Shown one piece after another: positions 38,746-50,985 of a stretch of DNA of 64,000 bases. Made by a program: the position numbers and the translations under genes. The notes under the pieces are model-generated. The model was not told where the DNA came from, searched no databases, and saw nothing but the letters and a program-made list of their open reading frames with translations. Every line of letters begins with the position of its first letter. Positions within the stretch are counted from its first letter, which is position 1. Source of the DNA: Apricaphanius iberus (Eukaryota > Chordata > Actinopteri > Cyprinodontiformes > Aphaniidae); the NCBI GenBank assembly GCA_028564705.1, contig JAPXFQ010000166.1, positions 682,001 to 746,000 of the forward strand, in the 5' to 3' direction.

Positions 38746-39631
38746 ACTAAAACAGTATAAATAATAACAAAGATAGAAAGCCAGAGGAGAAAAGCTGTCA
38801 TTTCAGATTCTTGTTAGAAAGCTTATTAATACTTGTATGAAGACGTCTAACAGGTGCTTTTGATTCCTCCTCTTATTTTCTGACCCTGACAAAGTGAAAG
38901 CAGTCAGAGATCTGAATGCAGAGCAACTCGGTGCACAAACACAGACACACATATTTGACTCCGAATGACTGAAGTAATAATTTATTTCTGAATTGCGTGA
39001 TGTGGCATATTTTCAAGCACAAGGAAAAAACGCACAAAGGAAAGGCTATTAGTCTTTCTTGATTAGAGCAGATGTTTCTCCTCCCGTTAAAAGTAAAAAT
39101 TCAATTTATCTTCCTGATTTATCTAAGTGCTGTTGTGGTTGATTAAATCAGCCAACACTCTTTCTTCACCAAATATGGACAGGCCACCAGTGGACTCTGC
39201 CAGTTTACGTAACGCAGACGTCAGCCCCTAACCTGATTTTGGCCCAGTTGTGCTAGTTGGAGGTGGACTATGCTGGAACAAAAAATTGCAGGTATTGCTA
39301 TACCACATTTTACACTCCAGAATATTAAGATTGATTTAACATAAAGAGCAAATCCATCAAAAATTGATTCTGCATCAACTTCTTACTGGCACCAGTATAG
39401 CTCTAAACTAGTTCTGTTGGACTTCCTGGCCCTGAAAAGACTTGGCTTGAATGTTTGCTGAAGAAGACAGAAAAAGACAGGAGTAAATTATTCAATCAGG
39501 TATTATTAGTAATTGTAAACATCTGTTATGGTGTGGGGGGACCTAGATCAGACCTACGTTTTATGATAATCAGAAACCCAAACTTATTGCCCACTAAATG
39601 ATATGCAAAACATGAAACAGAACATAGTTTG

Positions 39632-40629
39632 TGGGGGTGGGAATCCTACAATATCTCACGATTCAATTCGATTCCGATTCTTGGGGTGACGATTCGATTC
39701 AGAAACGATTCTCGATTCAGAAGCGATTCTCGATTCAAATCAAATTTTTTTTCTTAATCAATACTCTTTCATTCATCATTTGTGTTTGTAATATATACAA
39801 CTTGACCTGCCAAGTGTCTGTGATGAAGTGAGTATGAATGTAATAGGGCATCAACACAAAATGGATTTTACAATCTATGTTGAGAGAAGGGAACTGGTTC
39901 AAAAGTAACAAGACATGAAATTGCAACTGGACATCCAAGACCTTTTAAACAAAATTTCAAGTCTTGAAAAAAAATAAAATAATAATATGTATTTTGTTTG
40001 TTCTTTGGTACGTAGTAGATAATACATTGAAAATATTTAGTATGCACCAAATGTTGCTTATCAACCGCCATTAAACAGAAATTTATGGCTTATGTTATTA
40101 TTTTCATTGTTTTTGTTACAAATTTTAAAAGTCCTAACGTTATTGAACACAGCATATATTTCGGATTTCCTTGAAAGAGCCACGGGTGTGCAGCGCTGCT
40201 GGATGTTTATGTGTAGCTTATAAATAAGATCGCTCTTATATACTTGCAGATTTATAAAAAAAAAAAATAAAAAAAAATCTTTAGCCAAGGGTGTCATTAG
40301 CATGGAGAAGACCTTTTATACGGCCCAAACATTTACCTTCAGCAAAGACGGGGCTGGCTGGATTTCTCTTTCGTCTTTCATGCTGAAGCTTTAGCCTAGC
40401 CGCTACAGCTAGCTAGCGCTAGCAGCTAGCACTAGCTAGCCAACGGCGCATCAGACCTGTCAATGCGACGGTAGCCGTTGCATGACAAACACTACGCGAA
40501 GCAAACATGTAAAAAGGTTCAGAGAACATATTTTTTGAGAATCGATTCTCAAACATTTCGTATCGATTCTGAATGTTGTTAAATAGGAATCGAGATTCAG
40601 ACATGAATCGATTTTTCCTCACACCCCTA
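39632..40629. mobile_element. hAT-superfamily MITE, 998 bp, with perfect 8-bp target duplication
   Basis: Termini TGGGGGTGGGAATCC and the reverse complement of the right end TAGGGGTGTGAGG are inverted repeats, followed inward at both ends by many CGATTC units. The eight bases ATAGTTTG occur immediately outside both ends (39624-39631 and 40630-40637), the hallmark of hAT insertion. The interior has no transposase-like frame. A cluster of overlapping AGCTAGC palindromes sits at about 40405-40442. Confidence 0.9.
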
Positions 40630-42934
40630 ATAGTTTGCATGGCAAAATGGTATTGGAGATTAACTACCTGATGATGTCATAAATATCAGGAAGTTGCAAG
40701 GCTTCAAACTACAGTTGTAGGTCAACTATGTAAAAGCCATGACAGAACCGTAAGGTCGTGCCTCAGTCAAATGTGTGAAGAAAAGCAAAACACATCTGAG
40801 GGAGTCCATTCAGAATTTATTTTGGAATAGTTATCAAGATCTAGATATTGTTGCACAGAGAACCCATTGGAACAATAAAAAGGTCAGACTGACCGGTTGA
40901 CAAATGTCGCAATACGAATCTTTTAAACATCCTGAATGTCTTATTCCACTTCTCAAATTATGCCCAAAACGTTTCCTGTCGTGAACTTTGGATTAATTTA
41001 CATTACCAAAAACACCATCACGTCCTCGATGTACTAAGCCTTATCGACAGATGTGACTAAAGTAAAAGAAGTCAGTGGACTTTCCCTTCCTTCATATCAG
41101 ACTTTCACCTAAACAAGAAAAAAACGGCTCCACTTTGATCTGAATGATTATTACCCAAAGGCCTGAATCCAAATGACAAGTTTCCACAATGTGAAAGGAA
41201 CAAAGATAACAGACAAGACCAACACAACCAATGGAGGCAATAAAGCAAACATGTAAAAAAAAAAAAAAATAGTAAAACAACTCCATCTTTGAGAGGTATA
41301 CAAGGCTTCTCCATGTTTTTCCATGTTAAAATACAGACTTATTCAGAAGTCTACAAAAATGTACATCGTTTTGGGTTCATTTCTATAGTACGAATACAAA
41401 AGATGATATTGAACTCCATAAACTGGGATATTGGTGAATTATTGTCAGGACTGATCTTTAATGTTCAAACAAATGTTCATGAATAGGACAACATCTAAAC
41501 ATTTTTAATGTTGCAATTAATATTAATAATCATAATAACACCTTTCTCTCATTTGGGCCCCAAAGCTTTAAAAATGTCTAATTCACTAAGCAGTACAACT
41601 TTGCAAGGAAAAAGAACAACATTTCTCTAGTTCGGAGTGGAAGAACTTTTCCTTCCCAATTTCTGTCTACTCCCGGTTTCTGTTTCCAATTACACTACAT
41701 CTTTAGAAGCTCAAATCAGAAGCTGAAATTAGTTTTTTTATGGTAATTTTACCACTTTTATAATAATTTATAAGTATTTTATTTTTAGTGCAGTAATTGC
41801 TATTTAGTTTTTTTTTTAAATCTTCAAAGCAGTGACAACAAAAAAACAGATTGGTTTAAAGTAAAATATAGGCTGAAATTTGTTAAAGAAATCTGAACAA
41901 ATCTTTTGGGGTTTATAAGTAATGCTGTTGTCAGGCTTAACCTGAGCATTTATATTCCTCTTTCATTTCACTGTGAATGCGGCAGCAGTGTAATCAGCTG
42001 ATGGCAGAGCAGTGAGCTGCTTGTGCGAAGTATGCAACATGTAAAGGTGTAATCAAAAAAATCTATATTTCAAAAACTGAAACTTATTACACAGATTTGA
42101 GTAACACATTTTAAATGATTACTCTGGACAATTAGGGCTTATAACTAATGAGAAACATATATATTATTACACAGAAATTTTATATCACAGCCCAAAACAA
42201 CCACTAGCACCCTCCACAAACACAAAACAGAAAGTCCCTCATAAAGAAGTGGACTGATTAGAGCATGTTGGACCAACCATTTTAATGGCAAGCTAAGCGC
42301 AATAAAAAGCTGTGAACTATTGAAATACAAATGGTAAAAAAGATTTGACACATGACAAAAATTTACTAAGTGCATATATTTTGTAAAGGGGCCATTGAAA
42401 AAATAGTCTCAGCAAAGAGTGATGACAACCCATGCAGTCAACACATGCCATGGTATGATGAGAAGTATTTCACAAGCTTGTCTAAATGTTCAGTAAATTG
42501 TAAGGATGACTCCATGCCTTACTTTCAGTGACAGAGTATTTCATGTTGACAGTGCATACAGGCATTGGCTAGATTATTTATTATTTAGCTACTTTGAAAC
42601 TGTTATACCTGCTAAATCCAGGTCTTTCTATTGTTCTCTACAAGTGTTACATGGCTGTTTGATAACTCTTCTGATTTTTAATCCCGTCATAAATCTTGCA
42701 AGGTTTTTCTTTCCGCTTTTGGTTTAGGGCCGCAACAGTTTTCATTAAAACTTTCAGTAGTTTACAAGCTGTTCAGTATATCTCTAAAGTCAATTCCAGC
42801 AATCAGAACATTTACATACAAATCTAAATGGAGCCTTTATCTCAGCGGGGGAAACGTTCTCCTGAATAAGGTGGATCATAAATAGCGCACAGAGCTGTAC
42901 CGGTTAGTGGAAACACGGCAATAGAGAGTCTTAA

Positions 42935-42985
42935 TGGAGGGTACAGTAGACCCCGGCAATGACGGGGGTTAGGGACCACAGATGC
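42935..42985 (+). mobile_element. Possible pogo/Tigger-type end
   Basis: CAGTAGACCCCGGCAATGAC followed by GGGGGTTAGGGACCACAGAT resembles terminal repeats of pogo-type elements in fish. No partner end was found. Confidence 0.3.
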
Positions 42986-43249
42986 CAACGAACAGTTAAA
43001 CTCACTGAAAACTTGAGACCCCCTCTCAAAACACTTATAATGGCCTATTTTAATAGTTCACAGGCCATCTATACCTTAGTATGCATTAATACGCTCTCTG
43101 ATAACCATCTTAGCACTAATGTCTTACTTCCAGTCTTGTGGATACAGCCGATCAGCAGCAAAATAAAAATAAAAATGAATAGCCGTCCTAGACAAATTTA
43201 GAACATACCTTGCAAAGTACAACCGAAAGCATGTAGTAACTAGCATTGC

Positions 43250-44235
43250 TCTTACGTCGCGTCGACACCAAACACGTTTGAAGCATCGTGTGCGTCAGGT
43301 TTACCTGTAAAGTCAAAGGAGAAGCACGCTGACGTGCATCAGTGGGTCCCACATCACGTCAGAAGCAGATTTGCGTAGCAAAAACGGTTTTCTGCCTCAT
43401 TCACGCGTCAGATTAGCGCAAACGAGATGTTTGATGCGTGTCATTTTATGCGGTGCATTTTGTGCATTCAAAACGCATGACCAGCGTTTTTGCTTCTGCC
43501 GCTGAATACGAGAAATCTTAACTTCACATCTATTCGCGCCGCATCAATCAATCAGGAGCCTGGCGACGTGGTGAACACCATGGCTAATTACCCCAAGCTA
43601 CACGACAGCAGCTGTTTTCTATACAGAGATGGGAATGAAAAAAAATAATATTATAAAGTGGATAGACTATTTAGACAATAATGCTCTTAACAGGTTTGAG
43701 GGTGGCTCTTAACAGAGCCGTTGTGTCTGCCAAGGCACCACTCTCTCCGCCGAGAAGTGAGCCATGATGCGCTTCCTCACCCAGACAGCCTCTCTGGAGG
43801 AGATGTCGGCCGCAACACGACCCAGGTCTGGCAGTGGCTCCACCAAATCCCGCGCTGCTCACATATTATCCACTTTTACTGACTGCAGACAGATGGACAA
43901 GCATAGTATAGTAGCATAGTAGTTGATGTCTTGGCAGGCAATGCTTGGACCTACGCAGGACAACAGCTCGGAGACCAGAGTCCACCTACAGCCAGTCCTC
44001 ACTCCCGGCGCCGGAGGGTCGGTAGGAGAAGGGAAAGGAGGAGGCCAGTGGACTGCTATGGAGCGGTCCCAGTCAGAGTCCTCTCACAAGTTGTGCATTT
44101 CCGGCTTGACACGTGTCAAAATTGCACATTTTGAAGTGCGTCCAATTTGCTTTGGACCCGGGTCGAGGTGTGAATTTTCAAGCGTCCAACTGGGGGCATG
44201 CAGCGCATTTCTGGCGCTTTGGTGTGAACGTACCA
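43250..44235. mobile_element. PIF-Harbinger-like DNA element, about 1 kb
   Basis: The right end reads GGTGTGAACGTACCA then TTA, matching family M ends (GTGTGAATGCACCA then TAA). The left border, near CGCGTCGACACCAAACACG, is decayed and approximate. The interior is CpG-rich, unlike its surroundings, with short broken frames and no recognisable transposase. Confidence 0.5.
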
Positions 44236-44754
44236 TTAGATATTCCAGCTTCTCTATCTGCAATTTGTTTTTCCTAATACTTGACAAATGCACTTTGAAA
44301 AAAAAAAACCTGATTTTCTGAGAATAACTTGGAGTCAGGTTCCACAAAAAAATCTGCGAATACTGAACCGCACATAGGCGGGAGTCTACTATTGTTAAGT
44401 AATTAGCCACTACTTATTGCAGTTTAGTTCACGATATGCATTTTGCACACAGTGATACTGCAATAAGAATAAACCTGTGATCTACTGTGCAGCCCTATGA
44501 TTTCTTTATATGTGTGGACTGGATAGGTTCTTATTGACGTCTTGTGAGCATTTAATCTTCATACAACAAAATATATTTTAAAAGAAAATCACTGGTGTGT
44601 TTAGCTCTTTTTTACTCTCTTAAATAAAATCCAATGATATCTAATTCATTATGATTTACCAGTAAATCCAGGTAAAAAAATACTAGTTAAGTAGTAGTAC
44701 CTAAGGTCATTTCTTAAGCTCATTGCTGACTGATGCTGAATGAAGAGTCATTTT

Positions 44755-45147
44755 TAGGGATGAAAGAGCCACTATATCAAAATATTCTATCTGAAAATAT
44801 TGTACTGATAATCAAAAGCAGTGTATCGATTTTCCTCTTTATTTTATTTTTTTATTTTTATTTATTTGAATGGAACCATTAATGAGGACACTAATTTTTG
44901 TAGTAAAATGAAATGTATGACAGGTAGTTTGTGGGTGTTTTCACCTTCATTCCAGTGGATCAACTAGATCTAATAATAAAACTGGATGTGTGAAGTATGA
45001 AACCGGTTGGAGTGTTTAGAATGTTGTGACAGTTTTTATTTAGTTAAATTCAGCTTTAAAAAAATCTAATTGTATAGTTTTACACAAAGTATCATAATGT
45101 ATCGTTACCCCCGTATGTTGATACATATCACCAAAAAACATCCCTAA
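44755..45147. mobile_element. hAT-like MITE, about 390 bp
   Basis: TAGGGATG at the left and CATCCCTA at the right form an 8-bp terminal inverted repeat, with TATCAAAATA/TGATACATATCACC motifs inside. No convincing target duplication was found. Confidence 0.45.
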
Positions 45148-47109
45148 TCAGTAGAGAATTACATGTATCCAAATCTACAAGATAACATTTAATTTCTACA
45201 CATTTCAACTCTTCCGATATAAACCACGGAAGCTCCATGAATCTTTCAGTGTGTTGGCTTGTAACCATTAACAACTGCTCCATATACACTATGTGCACAT
45301 GGGTAACCAAAATGTTCCCATTTGGGAGGTAAGGAAAGGTGTTTAGCCTCGTTTTTCCCTTTAAAAAAACATGGCTATATGGTTTGCAGTGTTCTTAAAA
45401 AGAAAGTTGGTAACTACAACTTAAATTTGAACACATCAGAAAAATTACAAAAGCACTTATTTATGTAGCTGCAAACTGAAATAAGCCTACAAATTGCCTA
45501 AAAGCTAAAATCTTGAATTTTCTCCAAGAGGGTTGCACAATTTATTTCCAAGAGGTTTAAAACCTTGTCTAATAAGCACTGAGATAGCTCTATTTTCAAA
45601 ATGTTTATGCTATTACTGATTAAAAAAGACAAAATAGACAGCTTTATTTAAATATACAATAATTTTGACAGCCAACAATAACAAATGGCAGCACTTGATG
45701 TTCCAACATCTGAACAATAAAGTCTCCAGCTGTTAGTAGAGCTCCCACTGAGTGTGCCAAAACCATGTTTACTTCAAGGAACTGTTTAACCAAGTTTTAA
45801 ATGTTGTAATGCATTATTTTTTGGCTACCTAGGCACAATGAAATAGCTTTAAGAAGTCGTCATTAAAATGTTAGACATCGGCATATTTTTCTCAAACCTA
45901 AATCCCAAAGCATTAGCTTATCTCTCTGTGAAAGACAAATTTCTTGAAGCAGACAGTAAATGTCGCAATAAATATCTTATTATTTCATCAGGTCAATGGG
46001 ATGCAGATAAACAGAGCAGGAAGCAGAATGAAACAGACTTTTATTTAATCAGAATAAAGCCAACAGACTGAGTCGAACATCACTGAAACCAATATAAAAG
46101 ATACAAGTCATAAAACTAAGTCCCCACCACCACCACCAGAGCAGATTGTAATGGGAGCTTTTAGTGCATACAAATCTGCAGAGTCAGACATTATAACAAA
46201 GCACTACATTTATAATGATGTGACCATAAAAAGAACATTAAGATAAAACAAGTGAGAAAAGGCGGCAGACAAAAATGGGAAACTTTAGTTTAAGTAGACG
46301 TTGCGTTTTTAGCAGAAGCGCTTCCCATGTGAGTGTGCCAAGTTAGCAAGCAGAAACAAAAACAAGAAAAAGCCCTCACAAACTATGAAAAGTTTGAACA
46401 GAAAGTCGATTCATGCACGTTTTGGGCCGCGAGACCTTGCATGAACTCGCTCTTGTACGACTATAACAATAATGCTCTAAAAGGCACTTATGAATTGCAA
46501 CCAAATTGGGAAACAACCCCACACTTTCACACTGGAATCCTCACATGTACATAGGCCGTTCCACACAGCAGCTGCAGATGGGTGGGTTTTTTTTCTCATT
46601 TAAAATTTAGAATTTTATAATATTCTTTGCAATATTATGCTGCAGAAAATCCCAGCCATGAAGTTCCACAGAGCTGAGAATGTCCACAGCATCTGCGAAA
46701 TGAATTTAAAGAGCAGTTTGATACAATAAAACAGTGCCGATTTCCTCCAAATAAACTGCTAGAAAAGAAGCTGTTCTTTTTTTCTTGTTGCAATTTTGAG
46801 GAAACAGTTTGCCAGACTTTATAAAAAGTTATGCCAATACAGAAAAACAGCTCCCTGTTGCAACAAGAAAAACACAGTACAGTGTAGGTTCAAGAGAGAA
46901 TAAAGAGTTTTCCAACATTTTTTGTGGAAACTATTCCAAGTGGTAAACACACTGCTTAAATTTCACGGTGAACCCACCTCACTGGCCATATTCCTCTTTG
47001 TTATGATTATCATAGCAATTTATGTCACATATCTGATATGCTTTAATGACAAACTGTAGAGAAAAAAAAGCACTTAACACCTGCCACAACAATTACACTT
47101 TACCTTACA

Positions 47110-47200
47110 TTAGGGCTGTCAAAGTTAACGCATGTTCGATTAATTTCCGTAACGCAATTCATGCACTTACAGAATACCACCCTGTTCATCTTATAATTCA
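47110..47200 (+). mobile_element. Solo end of a hAT-like MITE (TAGGGCTGTCAAAGTTAACGC)
   Basis: TAGGGCTGTCAAAGTTAACG is a familiar fish hAT-type terminus. A matching right end was not found nearby. Confidence 0.45.
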
Positions 47201-47878
47201 AACCTCACCACATCTGTTCTCCTTCATAGGAATTGTTGTGTGTGTGCATAAATGACACATTAGTATATTCTTATTATCAATATATTGGCTTTGAGTTTTA
47301 GGTTCATAAGCTGTCAGTGGGAATTTTCCTACTATCCGCTTCTGATGTCAGCTCAGCCGTAGTGCCCTCCACACACCCCATGCGCAGTGCAAAGTGTATA
47401 AATGCGCCGTTTTTATGCTGCTTTATGCATGTTGGTCAACTGTTTAGTTTCAGTAAATTTCATAGTGAGTTACCGTGGCGTTAAAATGCAAAATTGTTCA
47501 GTTAAAGTAATGTTTTCGGACTTAAATTAATGCTAACTCACTAGCAGAAGTAGCTGTGCATGCTCTTCACAATAAAAGCATATGTTTTCTGATGTTAACA
47601 TTGATAGTTTTATCTGCTGAGTGTTTACTTATGGGAAAATGGTAAATAATGATATGTGATTACTAAGTCTATATAACATTTGATTTATGTGATGTTTAAC
47701 ACAGACTTTTGATATCCAAATGTGAATTTTATTCATATTTTTCGGTAAGATCTACCTTAGTTGAATCTATTTTTTTTATAGGAGACCACACATACATTCA
47801 TCTCCCTCCTCACATGTATACCATCCAAAACCTGTATCAGCAGCTGTGCGGGAATAATAAAGAACAAAATAAATATAA

Positions 47879-48292
47879 TGGTGCATTCAGACCGCACACT
47901 TTGTTTGCGTCAAGCAACGCTCCCAACGCATGTAGTTTGACATATATTCATTTTTAAGCCGAGGCTTGTAAAGCGCATGGGCGGGCCTTTCTCTGCCAGA
48001 TGTTTTAAACACAAGCGTTCTGTGATTGGCTAGACATCGTCGACGTTGGGCGATGTCACTACAGTGAGATGCTCTGATTGGTTGGCGCACTGCGTCAAGA
48101 CCGTCAAAAGATCAGCTAGCTGAACTTCTGCATTGCTTCCGTTTGCTACGTTGCAGCTTGAAACACAAGTAATGCTTGAAAAGTTGATGGAGCCGCAGAG
48201 ACTCTGATGGATCTCTGAAGGACTCAACCATAGACTTTACATGTAGTCTTGCCGCAACTGACGCTGACCTTTGGGGTGGTGTGAATGCACCA
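47879..48292 (+). mobile_element. PIF-Harbinger-like MITE, family M reference copy, 414 bp
   Basis: Perfect 10-bp inverted ends TGGTGCATTC/GAATGCACCA are flanked on both sides by TAA (47876-47878 and 48293-48295), the TWA target duplication expected for PIF-Harbinger. The interior is non-coding with CpGs. An inverted relative is at 708-1090 and a solo end at 12698. It abuts repeat R. Confidence 0.8.
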
Positions 48293-48299
48293 TAACAGC

Positions 48300-49010
48300 C
48301 TTTTCTCCACCATATCTTATAATACTCGTCATGGCTGTAAGTGGAGCTCTGGCAGGTGCTCCCAGGGGGGAACAGAGTGATCTCACCCTGAATCAGTACC
48401 TCGATAGACCGCTTATTTCCACCATTAAAGTTAGAGCTGTGTTAAAATAATCGATTCTGAATCGATTATTGTAGAAATCGAAACGAATCGATTCACAAGT
48501 TCAAAAATTGATTCTATTTTTTAAAATAGTTTGCCTTTTTAAAAGCTGAAATAGGAAGGAAAAATCCAGATGGCCATTTTAAGTTTTGTGTCTGAAATGG
48601 TTAATACAGTTTTCCATGGTGAACTGTTACCCAGTGTTAAGTCATTGAATATCAGGCATATAATTAAAATAACAGCTTAAAAAAAAAAAAATTATTAGCA
48701 CTGACCCATATCAACATAGAGCTGGATCAGATTGAATCGGATCGAATTGGATCAGATCGTGATAATAGATTCTAAATTTTGTGAATCGGAATCGAATCGA
48801 TTCTGGAAATTTGAATCGATACCCAGCCCTAATTACAGTAGCAGTCTGTGTTGCAGCAAAACTATGAAAGCCTTTGACTGAAATCACTATTTGTAGGATA
48901 GTCCCATAAAGAGGATGATCAGATCAGCTTTAAATACAGAAAATGTTAACCGGTTAGTTTTCCTTAGCAACTGGCTAAAAATTAAATATGTGAAAAGCAC
49001 CATTTGTGAA
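48300..49010 (+). repeat. Repeat R, copy interrupted by a hAT MITE
   Basis: The sequence on either side of the MITE at 48432-48831 matches, in reverse complement, the continuous copy at 17205-17520. The nature of R is unknown. Confidence 0.65.
48432..48831. mobile_element. hAT MITE, 400 bp, rich in AATCGATT motifs
   Basis: Left end TAGAGCTGTG and the reverse complement of the right end, TAGGGCTGGG, are inverted repeats, followed inward by repeated AATCGATTC motifs. The flanks ATTAAAGT (48424-48431) and ATTACAGT (48832-48839) are an 8-bp target duplication with one mismatch. The empty equivalent in the R copy near 17395 reads ACTGTAGT in the opposite orientation. Confidence 0.85.
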
Positions 49011-50259
49011 TGTGATTGTGGAGTTCAAACCAAAAAGCACACTATTAAACCCTATATAATAGGGTTAGGCTTTTTACACTTTGCCACTTGGTTTGAAAAG
49101 TTTTTTTTTTTAGGCTCAGTTGAACATTTGCAAGTGTTTTGTGCAACAAAACTTATTTTCTACACAATGGCTGGAAATGAAGTTTTTTAAATGAGGTTTT
49201 ATGTTCTGTTTTGCATTATGCTATGTCCAAGCATTCATACCCCCCCCCCCCTGCAATGACTATGTGCCTGTACCCTGTGGATTTATGTTTATTCCAAAGG
49301 GACGAGGAGGAGAACATAAAAATTTAAATGGTTGAACAAATCGAGACATGAATTTAGAATTTCATTACTCCTACAACATCCCGAGACAGGTGGAGAGAAT
49401 CCTCAAGGTCACAAAAGGTGTGAACTGTTTCTTCCGACTGTGAACAGATTGCAAGCTTTAAGTCTTATTCACAGCGATCCAACTGTGAGAACTGGCTCAA
49501 GCAAGTGGAGCAGAAGCAAGGATGGAGCAGCACGCTCAGTGATGAGCCATGGAGGGACTGCTGCTTTGAGTTAACGAGCAAGTTGGGACAAATGACAGAG
49601 GAATTTCTTGTCTAGACAAACAGTTGTGCATCACTGAAACTTGCATGACATCAGTAAAGCAAACATTCTAAACCTTAAAAGTTACATATTTCTTTTCGGA
49701 GCAGGCATGCATCTTCGCAGCCCTGAGGCTAAACAGCTATGACTCTATGAAAATATACCAGCAAACAGACACAGCTACAATAAGGAGCCAAGGAGTGCAA
49801 CTATCCTTCAAGATGAGATTCAGATCCCCTATTAACTTTGATCTGTGATGGTAGAACTTTACTAGCCTAATATTTAGCTGAGAGTGCAGAAAAGATGAAG
49901 TTCAAACATCTCTGTCTCTTCCCTAGATGGTCTTCATTTTTATCTAGCTAGACTTTTCTGGCAATATCAGGAACAATCTCTCTCCCAAGCACCTGTTTAT
50001 TTAACCTATTGTGTGCAGCGTAGCGAGATGATAGCGGATTCAACAAGGCCAGAGCTGACAGTAAGCTGGACCGATGCCACTGCAACAGGCTAGGGAAATT
50101 AACCCAATATCTTTACTTTCTGCAGACATTTAAAATGCATCCTGAAAAGGTGTATACGAGGGAATAAAGAGCAGAAATTTACCAAATGTTCAGCTCTAAC
50201 TTGAGAACTGTGTCAAATGACAAAAGAAAGTTTTCATCTATTCATCTAATGATTAGACA

Positions 50260-50936
50260 TATGTGCAAACATGCTTGCTGCTTGGATGGAAGGGATGGAG
50301 GCTGGATTTGAGGCATAACACGTGAGTGTAAGCACAAGGGGCTTCCAGGACGAGTGTCCTGCAGAGGGAAATCGATTGTTTCAGCAGGTATTTGAGGGGC
50401 TGGTCTCAGACGATCTTGCAGGTGAACACGCTGGATGTGGAGGTCCAAGGCTGGTGCGGTTACACGTGGTCTGCAGTTTTGAGGCTGGTTGGATGTACAG
50501 CCAAAATCTCTGAAAAGCTTTTGGAGACAACTTATGGTGGAGAAATTCATTTGATTCACCAGCAACAGCTCTGCTGGACATTTCTGCTGTCAGCATGCCA
50601 ACTGCATTCTCCTTCAAAACTTACAACATCTGCGGCATTGTGCTGTGTGACGCAACTGAACATTTCAGAGTGGCCTTTTATTGTTGCCAGTCTCAAGCAC
50701 ACCTGTCAAATAATAGAGATGGTGTCTAACCAGCATCTTGATATGGCACATCTGTGAGGTGGGATGGATTATCTCAGCAAAGGAGAAGTGCTCACTATCA
50801 GAGATTTAGACAGATTTGTCAACAAAATTTGAGAGAAAGGGTTATTTTTTGTATGTAGAAAATGTTTCAGATCTGTGAGTTCATCTAAAAAAAATGGGAA
50901 GAAAAACAAAAGTGTGTTTATATTTTTGTTCAGTGT

Positions 50937-50941
<5 letters not shown>
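50260..50941 (-). mobile_element. Tc1/mariner-like transposon, one end only
   Basis: The right terminus AAAAGTGTGTTTATATTTTTGTTCAGTG (ends at about 50935) preceded by GGGATGGATTATCTCAGCAA, TTTAGACAGATTTGTCAAC and GAGTGGCCTTTTATTGTTGCC are the end and subterminal region of a widespread fish Tc1-like transposon. Coding on the minus strand is broken. The other end is missing. Confidence 0.65.

Positions 50942-50979
<38 letters not shown>
50942..50979. repeat. (TA)19 microsatellite, tract 1
   Basis: Uninterrupted TA run immediately left of the DD38E transposon. Confidence 0.95.
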
Positions 50980-50983
<4 letters not shown>

Positions 50984-50985
50984 CA

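Noticed and set aside
43671..43862. 63-codon minus-strand frame with Gly/Arg-rich sequence
   Set aside because: It lies in a CpG-rich DNA transposon interior, is short, and has competing frames; no domain recognised.
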